DNA of 52,436 nt from Nocardioides sp. Root682 (GCF_001427795.1 NZ_LMHJ01000006.1:1-52436), one strand, 5' to 3'; positions 43,297 to 51,655 are shown, counted from the first letter of the stretch. Notes: generated by a model not told the origin, from the letters alone. Numbers and translations: made by a program.

Positions 43297-43351
43297 GACG
43301 CCCCACTCTAACAGGATCGGTCGCCGCTGCGGCCGGGGCTAGTCTCGTTTC

Positions 43352-43861
43352 GTGGCCAGTCTGCTGATCGTGCACCACTCCCCGACCCGGTCGATGCAGG
43401 CGTTGCTCGACCAGGTGGTCGCCGGCGCGCACGACGAGGAGGTGCAGTCGGGCGCGGGGGTTGAGGTCGTCGTACGACCTGCGCTGGAGGCGACGGCCGA
43501 GGACGTCCTCGCCGCCGACGGCTACCTCCTCGGCACGACCGCCAACTTCGGCTACATGAGCGGGGCGCTCAAGCACTTCTTCGACTCGACCTTCCTGTCC
43601 ATCGGCGGCTCGCTCGACCCGACCGGAGCACCCGGTGACGCGAGCGACGCCACCGGCTCGACCGCGGGCCGGCCCTACGGCCTGTGGCTGCACGGTCGCT
43701 ACGACCTGACCGGCGCCCAGCGCTCGGTCGAGTCGATCGTCGGTGCGCTCGGCTGGCGGCAGGGGTACGACGTCCTCGGGGTCCTCGGCGAGGTGGACGA
43801 CGCCGCGAACGAAGCCGCGTACACCCTGGGCGCTACCATCGCGGCACTGCTGACCGCATGA
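43352..43861 (+). CDS. Flavodoxin-like NAD(P)H-dependent oxidoreductase
   Basis: 169-aa FMN-binding protein with flavodoxin fold. SLLIVHHSPTRSMQALLDQ is the phosphate-binding loop region, DGYLLGTTANFGYMSGALKHFFDST the FMN isoalloxazine loop typical of WrbA/flavodoxin-like reductases. GTG at 43352 with TAGTCT (43340-43345) 6 nt upstream: leaderless. The septum-formation genes follow after 16 nt. Confidence 0.87.
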   Translation: MASLLIVHHSPTRSMQALLDQVVAGAHDEEVQSGAGVEVVVRPALEATAEDVLAADGYLLGTTANFGYMSGALKHFFDSTFLSIGGSLDPTGAPGDASDATGSTAGRPYGLWLHGRYDLTGAQRSVESIVGALGWRQGYDVLGVLGEVDDAANEAAYTLGATIAALLTA

Positions 43862-43877
43862 GAAGGGAGCCCACGCG

Positions 43878-44693
43878 ATGACGCAGCGACGCGCCGTCGC
43901 CGTACTCCTGCTCGGTCTGCTCACGTTCGCGAGTGGCCTGCTCACGGCCTGCGGCGCCGAGGACCAGGGCGGCAACACCGACCCCGACCTCGTGGACGCC
44001 ACCGCGCTCCCGGAGAACGGCCTGTGCCGCAACCTGACGCCCGATGACGTGGCCCGGCCGGCCAACGCGACCGAGACCATCGACTGCGCCAAGAAGCACA
44101 CCGCCGAGACGTTCGTGACCGGTGAGCTCCCCGCCACGTTCGACGACGTCGAGTACGACGACACCGAGCTGGCCACCTACGCCTACACCACGTGCTCCAC
44201 GCAGTTCGCTGCGTTCGTCGGTGCCGACGAGAGCCTGGTCCTGCGCACCACCATCAGCTGGGCCTGGTTCCGCCCCTCGGAGAAGGCCTGGGGCAAGGGC
44301 GCCCGCTGGTACCGCTGCGACGTCGTCGGCGGCAATGCCTCGAGCCCCGAGTACCGACCGCTCCCGGAGACCGCGAAGGGGATGCTGTCAGGCAGGCCCA
44401 ACGACGCGTGGTTGAGCTGTGCCCGCGGAGCATCGGTCGCGGAGGGCGAGAAGGTGCCGTGCGCACAGAAGCACGACTGGCGTGCGGTCACGACGGTCAA
44501 GCTCGGCAAGCCGACGGACGAGTACCCCGGCGACCGCGTCATGGAGAGCCGCACCCGGTCCTTCTGCGCCCAGTCGGTCAAGGCCTGGCTGAACTACCCC
44601 GCGGAGTTCGAGTACGGCTTCACCTTCTTCCACCGTGCCGAGTGGGACGCCGGCATACGGCGCTCTGTCTGCTGGGCGAGGAGCGCCAAGTGA
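43878..44693 (+). CDS. Septum-formation family lipoprotein, first copy
   Basis: 271-aa lipoprotein: lipobox LTAC, then GAEDQGG. The mature part matches the Septum_form-type pattern of actinobacteria: GLCRNLTPDDVA, DCAKKHTAETF, FRPSEKAWGKGARWYRCDVV, VPCAQKHDWRAV and a final FGYT-like CWARSAK. Six or more conserved cysteines. Overlaps the next gene by 4 nt. Role in septation is only a family label. Confidence 0.83.
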   Translation: MTQRRAVAVLLLGLLTFASGLLTACGAEDQGGNTDPDLVDATALPENGLCRNLTPDDVARPANATETIDCAKKHTAETFVTGELPATFDDVEYDDTELATYAYTTCSTQFAAFVGADESLVLRTTISWAWFRPSEKAWGKGARWYRCDVVGGNASSPEYRPLPETAKGMLSGRPNDAWLSCARGASVAEGEKVPCAQKHDWRAVTTVKLGKPTDEYPGDRVMESRTRSFCAQSVKAWLNYPAEFEYGFTFFHRAEWDAGIRRSVCWARSAK

Positions 44694-45535
44694 CACGTCG
44701 CAGGCGTGCCCGGCTCCGTGGCGGGCTGCTGGGATCGGTTGTCCTGGTCCTGGCGGTGACGCTGACGGCCTGCAGCGGCGACGACGGCAAGGGCGACCCG
44801 GACGCCGCTGAACCCACCGCGACCCAGACCGTCGCAGCCGCTCCGCCCGCGGCTCCCAAGGCCGGCGCCTGCTACCCGCTGCCGTTCGAGACCGCCGTCG
44901 CCCCGACCTCCGAGATCGGACCGGTGGCCTGCACCGCCGGCCACACGAGCGAGACCGTGGCGGTCGGCACCATCAATGCCGTCGTCGACGGTCACCTGGT
45001 CGCCGTGGACTCCGAGCGGGTCCAGGCGCAGGTCGCGAGCGCCTGCCCGCAGGCTCTGATCAAGTACGTCGGCGGGACCCGCGAACGCCTTCGTCTCAGC
45101 ATGATCCGCCCGGTGTGGTTCACGCCCACCGTCAAGGACTCCGACGCGGGCGCCGAGTGGTACCGCTGCGACGCAGTCGTCCTGGCCGGTACGTCGACCC
45201 TCGCCCAGCTCACGACCAGCCTCAAGGGCGTGCTGGGCAAGCGCAAGGTCAGCGACCGGTTCGCCATGTGCGGCACGGCTGCCCCGGATGCGAAGAACTT
45301 CGAACGCGTGCCCTGCTCGGCCCGGCACAAGTGGCGTGCCATCGACGTCGTGGTCTTCGACGAGGGCAAGTACCCCGGCGAGAAGAAGGTCCGTGCGGCC
45401 GGCCGCGGCCAGTGCGAGGACGCCGCGGCCGACACCGCCAAGGACCCGCTCGTCTTCGAGTGGGGCTACGAGTGGCCGACCGCCGAGCAGTGGTCGATGG
45501 GCCAGAAGTTCGGCCGCTGCTGGGCGATTGGGTAA
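44690..45535 (+). CDS. Septum-formation family lipoprotein, second copy
   Basis: About 281 aa, tandem paralogue of the preceding gene: lipobox LTAC followed by SGDDGKG; then GACYPLPFETA, VACTAGHTSETVAVG, FTPTVKDSDAGAEWYRCDAVVL, VPCSARHKWRAIDVVVF and GRCWAIG in the same order as in the first copy. GTG at 44690 overlaps the previous stop (GTGA). The stop is only 2 nt from the convergent era stop, leaving no room for a terminator. Confidence 0.83.
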   Translation: MTRRRRARLRGGLLGSVVLVLAVTLTACSGDDGKGDPDAAEPTATQTVAAAPPAAPKAGACYPLPFETAVAPTSEIGPVACTAGHTSETVAVGTINAVVDGHLVAVDSERVQAQVASACPQALIKYVGGTRERLRLSMIRPVWFTPTVKDSDAGAEWYRCDAVVLAGTSTLAQLTTSLKGVLGKRKVSDRFAMCGTAAPDAKNFERVPCSARHKWRAIDVVVFDEGKYPGEKKVRAAGRGQCEDAAADTAKDPLVFEWGYEWPTAEQWSMGQKFGRCWAIG

Positions 45536-45537
45536 CG

Positions 45538-46569
45538 CTAGAAACCGAGCTTTCGCAACTGGCGCGGGTCGCGCTGCCAGTCCTTGGCAACCTTGACGTG
45601 CAGGTCGAGGTAGACCGGGGTGCCGAGCAGGGCCTCGATCTGCTTGCGGGCAACGGTGCCGACCTCGCGCAGGCGGGCGCCCTTGTGGCCGATCATGATC
45701 CCCTTCTGTGAGTCGCGTTCGACGTACAAGTTGGCGTGGATGTCGAGCAGCGGCCGGTCCGCGTCGCGGCCCTCGCGCAGGCCCATCTCCTCGACCACGA
45801 CGGCGATCGAGTGCGGGAGCTCGTCGCGGACGCCTTCGAGCGCGGCCTCCCGGATCAGCTCGGCAGCGAGGATCTCCTCGGGTGCATCCGTGAGGTCACC
45901 GTCCGGGTAGAGCGGCGGGCCCTCGGGCATCAACGCGACGAGGAGGTTGCCCAGCAGCTCGATCTGGTCGCCGCTCACCGAGGACACCGGCACGATCTCG
46001 GCCCAGTCGGTGCCGGTCTCGACACCCAGCGCGACGATGTCGCCCAGGTGCTCGGCGATGCGCTCGGGCGTCGCGACGTCGGTCTTGGTGACCACCGCGA
46101 TCTTCGTCGTACGACGGACCTTGGCCAGCTCGTTGACGAGGAACGTGTCGCCGGGACCGATCTTCTCGTCGGCCGGGAAGCAGACCGCGACCACGTCGAC
46201 CTCGGCCCACGTGGTCTTCACCAGGTCGTTGAGCCGCTCGCCCAGCAACGTCCGGGGCCGGTGCAGACCGGGGGTGTCGACGAGCACGAGCTGACCGTCG
46301 GCGCGGTGCACGATGCCACGCACCACGGTCCGCGTGGTCTGCGGCTTGTCGGAGGTGATCACGATCTTCTGCCCGACCAGCGCGTTGGTCAGCGTGGACT
46401 TGCCGACGTTGGGGCGACCGACGAAGCAGGCGAAGCCGCTGCGGTAGTTGTCGGGAAGGTTGAGGGAGCCGAACATCGCCGGGGCCGGTGCGGGCGGCGG
46501 CAGCGCCCCGAAGTCCTCGTCGAACTCGTCGTCGTCCGTGTCGATCTCGTCGCCGAAGTCGTCGCTCAT
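45538..46569 (-). CDS. era: GTPase Era
   Basis: Ribosome-associated GTPase that acts on 16S rRNA maturation. G1 GRPNVGKST, G2 KPQTTRT, G3 DTPG, G4 TKTD, and a C-terminal KH domain with KGIMIGHKGARLREVG. 343 aa, because of an acidic, then Pro-rich N-terminal extension of about 40 residues (MSDDFGDEIDTDD...) that canonical Era lacks. Start ATG overlaps the siderophore-interacting protein stop by 4 nt (ATGA). Confidence 0.95.
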   Translation of the reverse strand: MSDDFGDEIDTDDDEFDEDFGALPPPAPAPAMFGSLNLPDNYRSGFACFVGRPNVGKSTLTNALVGQKIVITSDKPQTTRTVVRGIVHRADGQLVLVDTPGLHRPRTLLGERLNDLVKTTWAEVDVVAVCFPADEKIGPGDTFLVNELAKVRRTTKIAVVTKTDVATPERIAEHLGDIVALGVETGTDWAEIVPVSSVSGDQIELLGNLLVALMPEGPPLYPDGDLTDAPEEILAAELIREAALEGVRDELPHSIAVVVEEMGLREGRDADRPLLDIHANLYVERDSQKGIMIGHKGARLREVGTVARKQIEALLGTPVYLDLHVKVAKDWQRDPRQLRKLGF

Positions 46570-47339
46570 TGCTGTGCTCCCTGTGCTGCGTCGTAATCGG
46601 CCCAGATCTCGTCGTCTGACTTCCCTGCGGCCTTGCCTGCGCGCCAGATCGGACCGGGATCAACGGCGCGAGGCTGCCGTCGGGTCACCGCCCGCCAGTA
46701 GCCCATCACGTCGTAGTGCGTGCTGGGGAGCTTGCGCTCGCGCATCACGTGCTTGCGGATCGCCCGCATCTGCGCGGACTCCCCCGCCATCCAGAAGTAG
46801 CCGTCGCCCTCGGGCCAGTCGAGACCCTCGACGATCTCGGCCAAACGGCTCTCGCCGTCACCGGGCTGCCAGGTGACGTCGGCCCCCTCGGGGAAGTAGC
46901 CCTCGATCCGCGAGTCGGCCGGCACCTCGGCCACGATCCGGGTCGGCAGCGAAGCCCCCTGGGTCGCGGCGATGCGGGCCATGGCCGGCAGCGCGGTCAG
47001 GTCACCCACGAGGAGCAGCCAGGCGGCATCGACCGGCGGCAGGAACGAGCCCTTCGCCTCGGTGATCGTCACCCGCTGTCCGACCGGGTCGGTCAGCGCC
47101 CACTCGGTGACCAGCCCGACCTCGTGGACCACGACGTCGAGGACCAGCGTGCTGTCCTCGACCGAACGGACCGTGTAGTAACGGCTCTGGAACTGCCCGG
47201 GCACGATCAGCCCGACCCACTCGTCGGCGATGCCGGTGGAGACGAAGCCGGGCACGTCCAGGGTCAGGCGCACCAGGTGCGGGGTCAACTGCTCGCGCGC
47301 GACCACTTCGGCGTCGTACTGCTGGGCCCTGGTGCTCAC
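46566..47339 (-). CDS. Siderophore-interacting FAD-dependent reductase (SIP family)
   Basis: 257 aa. FAD-binding barrel with FQSRYYTVRS (RxYT motif) and VVHEVGLVTEWA, then a SIP-type NAD(P)H domain (LLVGDLTALPAMARI, YFWMAGESAQMRAIRKHVM, YDVMGYWR). It reduces ferric siderophores in the cytoplasm. GTG at 47339 with TAACCT (47351-47346) 6 nt upstream, leaderless. Coupled to era, an unusual partner. Confidence 0.9.
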   Translation of the reverse strand: MSTRAQQYDAEVVAREQLTPHLVRLTLDVPGFVSTGIADEWVGLIVPGQFQSRYYTVRSVEDSTLVLDVVVHEVGLVTEWALTDPVGQRVTITEAKGSFLPPVDAAWLLLVGDLTALPAMARIAATQGASLPTRIVAEVPADSRIEGYFPEGADVTWQPGDGESRLAEIVEGLDWPEGDGYFWMAGESAQMRAIRKHVMRERKLPSTHYDVMGYWRAVTRRQPRAVDPGPIWRAGKAAGKSDDEIWADYDAAQGAQQ

Positions 47340-47370
47340 CCGCGAAGGTTATCGGGGTTTGGAGCCTCGA

Positions 47371-48672
47371 CTAGAAACGGTGCCGCAGCGGGTAGCCGCT
47401 CGCCCCCTCACCGTTGGTCTTCGTCGCCAGCACGTGGTGGAGCTGGATCTCGTTGCGCTCGAAGGACAACCGCGACCCGGCCATGTAGAGGCCCCACACG
47501 CGAGCGGTGTTCTCCCCGACCTCGGCAACGCACTCGTCCCAGTTCTCCGCGAGGTTGCGGCACCAGCCAGCGAGGGTGCGGGCGTAGTGCTCGCGGATGT
47601 TCTCGTGGTGCTGCACCTCGAACCCGGCATCCTCGATCGAGGCGACGATCGTGCCGGAGCCGGTCAGCTCGCCGTCCGGGAAGACGTAGCGGTCGATGAA
47701 GGCACCGGTGTCGGTCGGGCGGTTGTGGGCGCGGGTGATGCAGTGGTTGAGCAGGCGACCCTCGGGAGCGAGGCGGTCGTGCAGGAAGCCGAAGTACGAC
47801 GGGTAGTTCTTGATGCCGATGTGTTCGGTCAGCCCGATCGAGCTGATCGCGTCGAACCCGGTCTCCTCGAGCAGCCGGTAGTCCAGGTGGCGCACCTCCG
47901 CAAGGTGGTCCAGCCGCTGCCGCTTGATCTCCTGCCGCGCCCAGAACGCCTGTTCCTCGGAGAGGGTGACGCCGAGCGCCTTCACGCCGTACTCGCGCGC
48001 CGCGTGGCGGACCATCCCGCCCCAGCCGCAACCGACGTCGAGCAGGCGCTGTCCGGGCTTCAGGTCGAGCTTGCGGGCGATCAGGTCGTACTTCTCGAAC
48101 TGCGCCTCCTCGAGGGTGGCGTCATCGGTCGGATAGACCGCGCAGGTGTAGGTCATCGAGGGGCCGAGGACGAGCTCGTAGAACCGGTTCGAGACGTCGT
48201 AGTGGTGACTGATCGCTTCGGCGTCGCGTCCCAGGCTGTGCCGCACGCCGTCGATCACCCGCCGCACCCGACCGGGCGCCTCCTGAGGGGGCGGGGGCGG
48301 CGGCAGGAACCGGCTGAGGCCGAGGGTCCGCACCAGCATGAGGGCATCGGTCGGCGACGGCCGGCGGAACTTGATGCCCTCCTTGAGGGCCACCAGCATC
48401 GGGTAGGGATCGCCCGGGTGGGCGCCCTCGAGGATCAGGTCGCCGGCGACGTACGCGCGCGCCAGCGCCAGGTCCGGGTCGACGCTGCTCACGAGGTAGG
48501 ACAGCCCGCGCTCGGTGGCGAGGTGGAAGTGGAAGGGAGCATCGTCGGGCCCGATCGAGCTGCCGTCGTACGCCGTGAAGCGCAGGGGCAGCTCGTCGGC
48601 GATCACCATGCCGAAAGCGTCGGCGATGGTCAGGGCGGGGATGCGCACCTTTGGTGCCTGGCGGATTGTCAT
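47371..48672 (-). CDS. SAM-dependent fatty-acyl methyltransferase (CFA/TmsB-like)
   Basis: 433 aa, cyclopropane-fatty-acyl-phospholipid synthase superfamily. A YDVSNRFYELVLGPSMTYTCAVY start of the methyltransferase region, motif I LLDVGCGWGGM, and IGLTEHIGIKNYPSYF. Next to a FAD oxidoreductase, as in the tmsB/tmsA or bfaB/bfaA pairs that make 10-methyl (tuberculostearic-type) fatty acids: the methyltransferase makes a 10-methylene intermediate that the flavoprotein reduces. Overlaps the flavoprotein gene by 4 nt. Symbol withheld because paralogous CFA synthases exist. Confidence 0.85.
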   Translation of the reverse strand: MTIRQAPKVRIPALTIADAFGMVIADELPLRFTAYDGSSIGPDDAPFHFHLATERGLSYLVSSVDPDLALARAYVAGDLILEGAHPGDPYPMLVALKEGIKFRRPSPTDALMLVRTLGLSRFLPPPPPPQEAPGRVRRVIDGVRHSLGRDAEAISHHYDVSNRFYELVLGPSMTYTCAVYPTDDATLEEAQFEKYDLIARKLDLKPGQRLLDVGCGWGGMVRHAAREYGVKALGVTLSEEQAFWARQEIKRQRLDHLAEVRHLDYRLLEETGFDAISSIGLTEHIGIKNYPSYFGFLHDRLAPEGRLLNHCITRAHNRPTDTGAFIDRYVFPDGELTGSGTIVASIEDAGFEVQHHENIREHYARTLAGWCRNLAENWDECVAEVGENTARVWGLYMAGSRLSFERNEIQLHHVLATKTNGEGASGYPLRHRF

Positions 48673-50048
48673 CGGCTCCTCACTGCCTTGTCGTAGAGGG
48701 TGGTCAAGCGGTCGTCGGGATCGAACTGGCGCTTCACCACCGCCAGGTGGGTGGTGTTGTAGAGCGCGTCAAAGGTCTCGCGGTCGTAGAAGGCCTCGGA
48801 GTACAGCGACTTGTGGCCGCCGAGCTCGTGCACCTTGGCCTCGATCGCGCGGTTGCGTGGGGAGTCCGTCGCGTCGGGACCGACGTGGACCGTGCCCCAG
48901 AAGCCGACGTTGACGTAGAGCCGCCCCGGTTCGAGCGGGTACGACGGCCACTGGGCCCCGTTGGTCGAGCCTGTCGAGACCAGGGGGCACAGCCAGACGG
49001 GGCGCATCCCGATCTCCTCGTCGAACCAGGCGAGGAACTCCCCCAGCCGCTCGACCGGCACCTCGACGTCCTGCACGACCCGTTCGCGCTGGGGTCGGCC
49101 GGCGCGGCGGTCGAGACGGTCGGCGATCCCGAACCGCCGGTCGAGGTGCAGCAGCCGCATGTAGACGTCGGAACGGCGCAGGCGGCGCGGCCAGAACCGG
49201 CGGATCCGTGGGTCCTGCGCACCGAAGGCGCCCGAGCACCAGAACCAGTCGGTGTCCCAGCGCCAGAGGTAGTCGTAGGTGGTGAGGCGGTCGCGGTCGC
49301 ACGTCTCCAGCGAACGGAAGTAGATGTCCTGGCCGGCGTAGTCGGACGTGGGTCCGGGCTCGTCGGTCCAGCGCGCGATGGTCAGCACGTGCTCACCCGG
49401 CCCGAAGGAGACTCCGTCGAGTCCGTGGACCGGCTCGCCGTCGTACTCCTGGGTGGCGGCGATCTCGCTCATCGTCTTCACCAGGAGGTCGGCGTCGTCG
49501 AACTTCAGGTGGTGGAGAGCGACGAAGGACGGCACGGGGGCCAGTCGGATGCGCAGCCGGGTGGCGTAGCCCAGCGAGCCGTAGGAATTCGGGAAGGCGT
49601 CGAACAGGTCGTCGCCGGGTCGGGTCGTGACGACCTCGCCGGCGCCGGTGAAGACGTCCATCTCGACCACCGACTCGTGCGGCAGGCCGAGGCGGAAGCT
49701 CGTCGACTCGATGCCCAGACCGGTGACCGCGCCGCCGAGGGTGATGGTGCGCAGCTGCGGGACGACGTACGGAACCAGGCCGTGCGGGAGAGTCGCGTCG
49801 ACCAGCGACTCGTAGGTGCACATGCCCTGCACCTCGGCGACCGGTCCGTCCTCGCTGTCGGCGAGGACCTCGATCACGCCGTCGAGGCCGCTGACGTCCA
49901 GGCCCGGCGCCGTGGACGCCGTACGCGCGCGGAACAGGTTGGTGGTGCGCTTCGCGAGGCGCACGGGGGCACCGGACGGCAGGGCTGCGTACGACGACGA
50001 CAGCCGATCAACGGCGTCCTGGTGCTGGTGCCAGCCGCGATCTGTCAC
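48669..50048 (-). CDS. FAD-binding oxidoreductase (TmsA/BfaA-like)
   Basis: 459-aa FAD-linked oxidase with a p-cresol methylhydroxylase-type FAD domain: VVPQLRTITLGGAVTGLGIES, HESVVEMDVFTGAGEVV and NSYGSLGYATRLRIRLAPV. The group includes DHCR24-like reductases. Paired with the methyltransferase, it should reduce the methylene intermediate to a 10-methyl branch. GTG at 50048 with TAGATT (50060-50055) 6 nt upstream, leaderless. Confidence 0.87.
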   Translation of the reverse strand: MTDRGWHQHQDAVDRLSSSYAALPSGAPVRLAKRTTNLFRARTASTAPGLDVSGLDGVIEVLADSEDGPVAEVQGMCTYESLVDATLPHGLVPYVVPQLRTITLGGAVTGLGIESTSFRLGLPHESVVEMDVFTGAGEVVTTRPGDDLFDAFPNSYGSLGYATRLRIRLAPVPSFVALHHLKFDDADLLVKTMSEIAATQEYDGEPVHGLDGVSFGPGEHVLTIARWTDEPGPTSDYAGQDIYFRSLETCDRDRLTTYDYLWRWDTDWFWCSGAFGAQDPRIRRFWPRRLRRSDVYMRLLHLDRRFGIADRLDRRAGRPQRERVVQDVEVPVERLGEFLAWFDEEIGMRPVWLCPLVSTGSTNGAQWPSYPLEPGRLYVNVGFWGTVHVGPDATDSPRNRAIEAKVHELGGHKSLYSEAFYDRETFDALYNTTHLAVVKRQFDPDDRLTTLYDKAVRSR

Positions 50049-50084
50049 ACCATGAATCTACCCCGCAGTGGTGACGAGCGGGTT

Positions 50085-50429
50085 TCAGGACGTGAAGGAA
50101 TTCCCGATCATGCCGCGCGCATCGCCCAGGTGGATCGCGACGCCGTCGGGTCCGGAGAAGTCCTGCAGCACGGCCTCATCGGGCTCGGTCAGGTCGTCCG
50201 CGCCCCCGAGGACGACGCAGGCGTCGACGCCCGTGGAGCCCGAGGCCACGGCCATCGCCACCACCGCCTGGACGGCGGTCAGCTTCAGCGAGGGGAGGTC
50301 CACGGTCGCCGCAGCGTAGGTGCGTCCGTCGGTGTCACGCACCGCTGCACCCTCCGCAGCGTTGATGCGAGCGCGGGTGGCGCGGGCAAGCGTGACGAGC
50401 TTCTGATCCTCGGACGACAGGTCGGACAT
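50085..50429 (-). CDS. Cytidine deaminase-like fold protein (era-neighbour type)
   Basis: 114 aa. LVTLARATRARINAAEGAAVRDTDGRTYAAATVDLPSL and VQAVVAMAVASG resemble the cytidine-deaminase-like proteins found beside era in actinobacteria (Rv2365c of M. tuberculosis, from memory). The zinc-binding catalytic residues of true deaminases are not evident, so catalysis is doubtful. GATACT (50441-50436) 6 nt upstream of the ATG; 21 bp from the divergent start. Confidence 0.7.
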   Translation of the reverse strand: MSDLSSEDQKLVTLARATRARINAAEGAAVRDTDGRTYAAATVDLPSLKLTAVQAVVAMAVASGSTGVDACVVLGGADDLTEPDEAVLQDFSGPDGVAIHLGDARGMIGNSFTS

Positions 50430-50450
50430 GGGTCGAGTATCACTGACGGC
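50430..50450. promoter_or_regulatory. Overlapping divergent leaderless promoters
   Basis: Only 21 bp separate the two divergent ATG codons. The -10-like GAGTAT (50435-50440, plus) and GATACT (50441-50436, minus) overlap almost fully, so the two polymerases could not bind at once. Both transcripts would start at or next to their start codons. Confidence 0.5.
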
Positions 50451-50750
50451 ATGATGGACCTCATGCCTGCCTACTGGATCAGCACGTACCCCGAGGTCTA
50501 CGACGCGGACAAGGTCGCGGCGTACGCCGCCCTCGCCGGCCCCGCTCTGACCGGAGCCGGCGGTCGTTTCCTCGCCCGGGGCATGCCGGAACAGGTCTAC
50601 GAGGCAGGGCTCAACACCCGCACGATCGTCATCGAGTTCGAGAGCGTCGACGCTGCGCGTGCGGCTCACGACTCCGAGGCCTACCAGGAGGCGCTGGCTG
50701 CGCTCGACGGCGGAGCAGCACGGGACCTGCGGATCGTTCCTGGCGCCTGA
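50451..50750 (+). CDS. DUF1330 family protein
   Basis: 99-aa ferredoxin-like (dimeric alpha+beta barrel) protein. AYWISTYPEVYDADKVAAYAALAGPALTGAGGRFLARG and IVIEFESVDAARAAHDSEAYQEA are typical of DUF1330. Function unknown in the family. ATG at 50451, 50454 or 50463 are all possible; the first fits the leaderless pattern. The next gene starts 5 nt after its stop. Confidence 0.85.
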   Translation: MMDLMPAYWISTYPEVYDADKVAAYAALAGPALTGAGGRFLARGMPEQVYEAGLNTRTIVIEFESVDAARAAHDSEAYQEALAALDGGAARDLRIVPGA

Positions 50751-50754
50751 GCGC

Positions 50755-51255
50755 ATGGCTGACGTGATCCTGGGGCCGGCGGGCAGCACCGTGCTCGTCG
50801 ACCTCGACATCTGTGTGAAGACAGGACGCGTCACCGACGAACGCGTCACGCTGCGCGGTCAGACCACGCCGTCGTGGGTCACGCTGCTGCTGCTCTGCTC
50901 GATCGTCGGCTTCCTGTTCGCGGCGATGATGACCTCACGCCGGTACCGCGTGACGCTGCCGTTCTCCCACGCGGCCCATGACCGCTGGAGCGGCAACAGG
51001 CGCCTTGCAGTGCTCGTGGGACTGGCCGGTGTTGCTGTCCTGGTCGCAGCGGCCACGGTCGGAGACGACTTCTCCGGGCTGTTGGCCGGCGTCGGCGGCG
51101 CCTTCGTCGCGGGCGGACTCGGGCTGGGTGTGCTGAACGCCGCGAGGAACACCGTGGGCGTCCACGTGCGACGTGACGACCTGGTGCTCACCAGGGCTCA
51201 TCCGCTCTTCGTCGAGGCCGTCAAGGCTGCATCGGTCGAGCCGCTGTCGAGCTAA
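50755..51255 (+). CDS. Small integral membrane protein
   Basis: About 166 aa. An extracytoplasmic or cytoplasmic N domain with two short beta strands (about 1-40) is followed by three helices: about 41-62, 85-105 and 112-133. The C terminus is hydrophilic. I do not recognise the family. Probably cotranscribed with the DUF1330 gene (4-nt gap). Confidence 0.68.
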   Translation: MADVILGPAGSTVLVDLDICVKTGRVTDERVTLRGQTTPSWVTLLLLCSIVGFLFAAMMTSRRYRVTLPFSHAAHDRWSGNRRLAVLVGLAGVAVLVAAATVGDDFSGLLAGVGGAFVAGGLGLGVLNAARNTVGVHVRRDDLVLTRAHPLFVEAVKAASVEPLSS

Positions 51256-51655
51256 CGGCACAGATGCGATTCGCCCGGCGCCGATGCCCGCAGATCGCAT
51301 CGCACGGCGCTCTGCGCCGGTCACGGGTTCGCCTGCGGTCGCTCCGTGACAGCGGGCGCCCCCCGGCCGAGTTGCTCGCTGGGTGCGGTCGCCGCGTGCC
51401 GGAAAGCGCGCTCAGCGGCAGATCCGTGCGGTCCTCCGTGTGACGGTGATGGCACTCCACCGGTTGGGCAGAAATGGCGCAGACCAGGCCATTCCGGACG
51501 CCAATTCCGCCCAACCAGGCTGAGACGTCAGCCCGCGCGGCCGGCGGCCGTCCCATCAGCCTCACATCGGCATGTGCGCGCGTCAGGCGAGGGCCACTGA
51601 CGCGCCCCGGGCATGCCACAGGCCCCGCCGATGAGCGGGGTGCTGGGCACTCGAG
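51256..51655. other. Intergenic region, 400 bp, no supported gene
   Basis: No reading frame here has convincing coding character. It holds an 8-bp inverted repeat (GATGCGAT at 51263-51270, ATCGCATC at 51294-51301) just after the membrane-protein stop, a candidate terminator, and a larger palindrome at 51462-51516. The rest shows nothing I can name. Confidence 0.6.
51462..51516. repeat. Imperfect palindromic element
   Basis: GGTTGGGCAGAAATGGCG (51462-51479) pairs with CGCCAATTCCGCCCAACC (51499-51516) at 16 of 18 positions, with a 19-nt loop. Similar in arm length and AATTC-type core to the repeat after znuB. Could be a terminator, a REP-like repeat or the trace of a small mobile element. Confidence 0.55.

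Noticed and set aside
51346..51600. 84-residue open frame in the right intergenic region
   Set aside because: No ribosome-binding site, no -10 box, and composition unlike neighbouring genes; it runs through the palindromic element.
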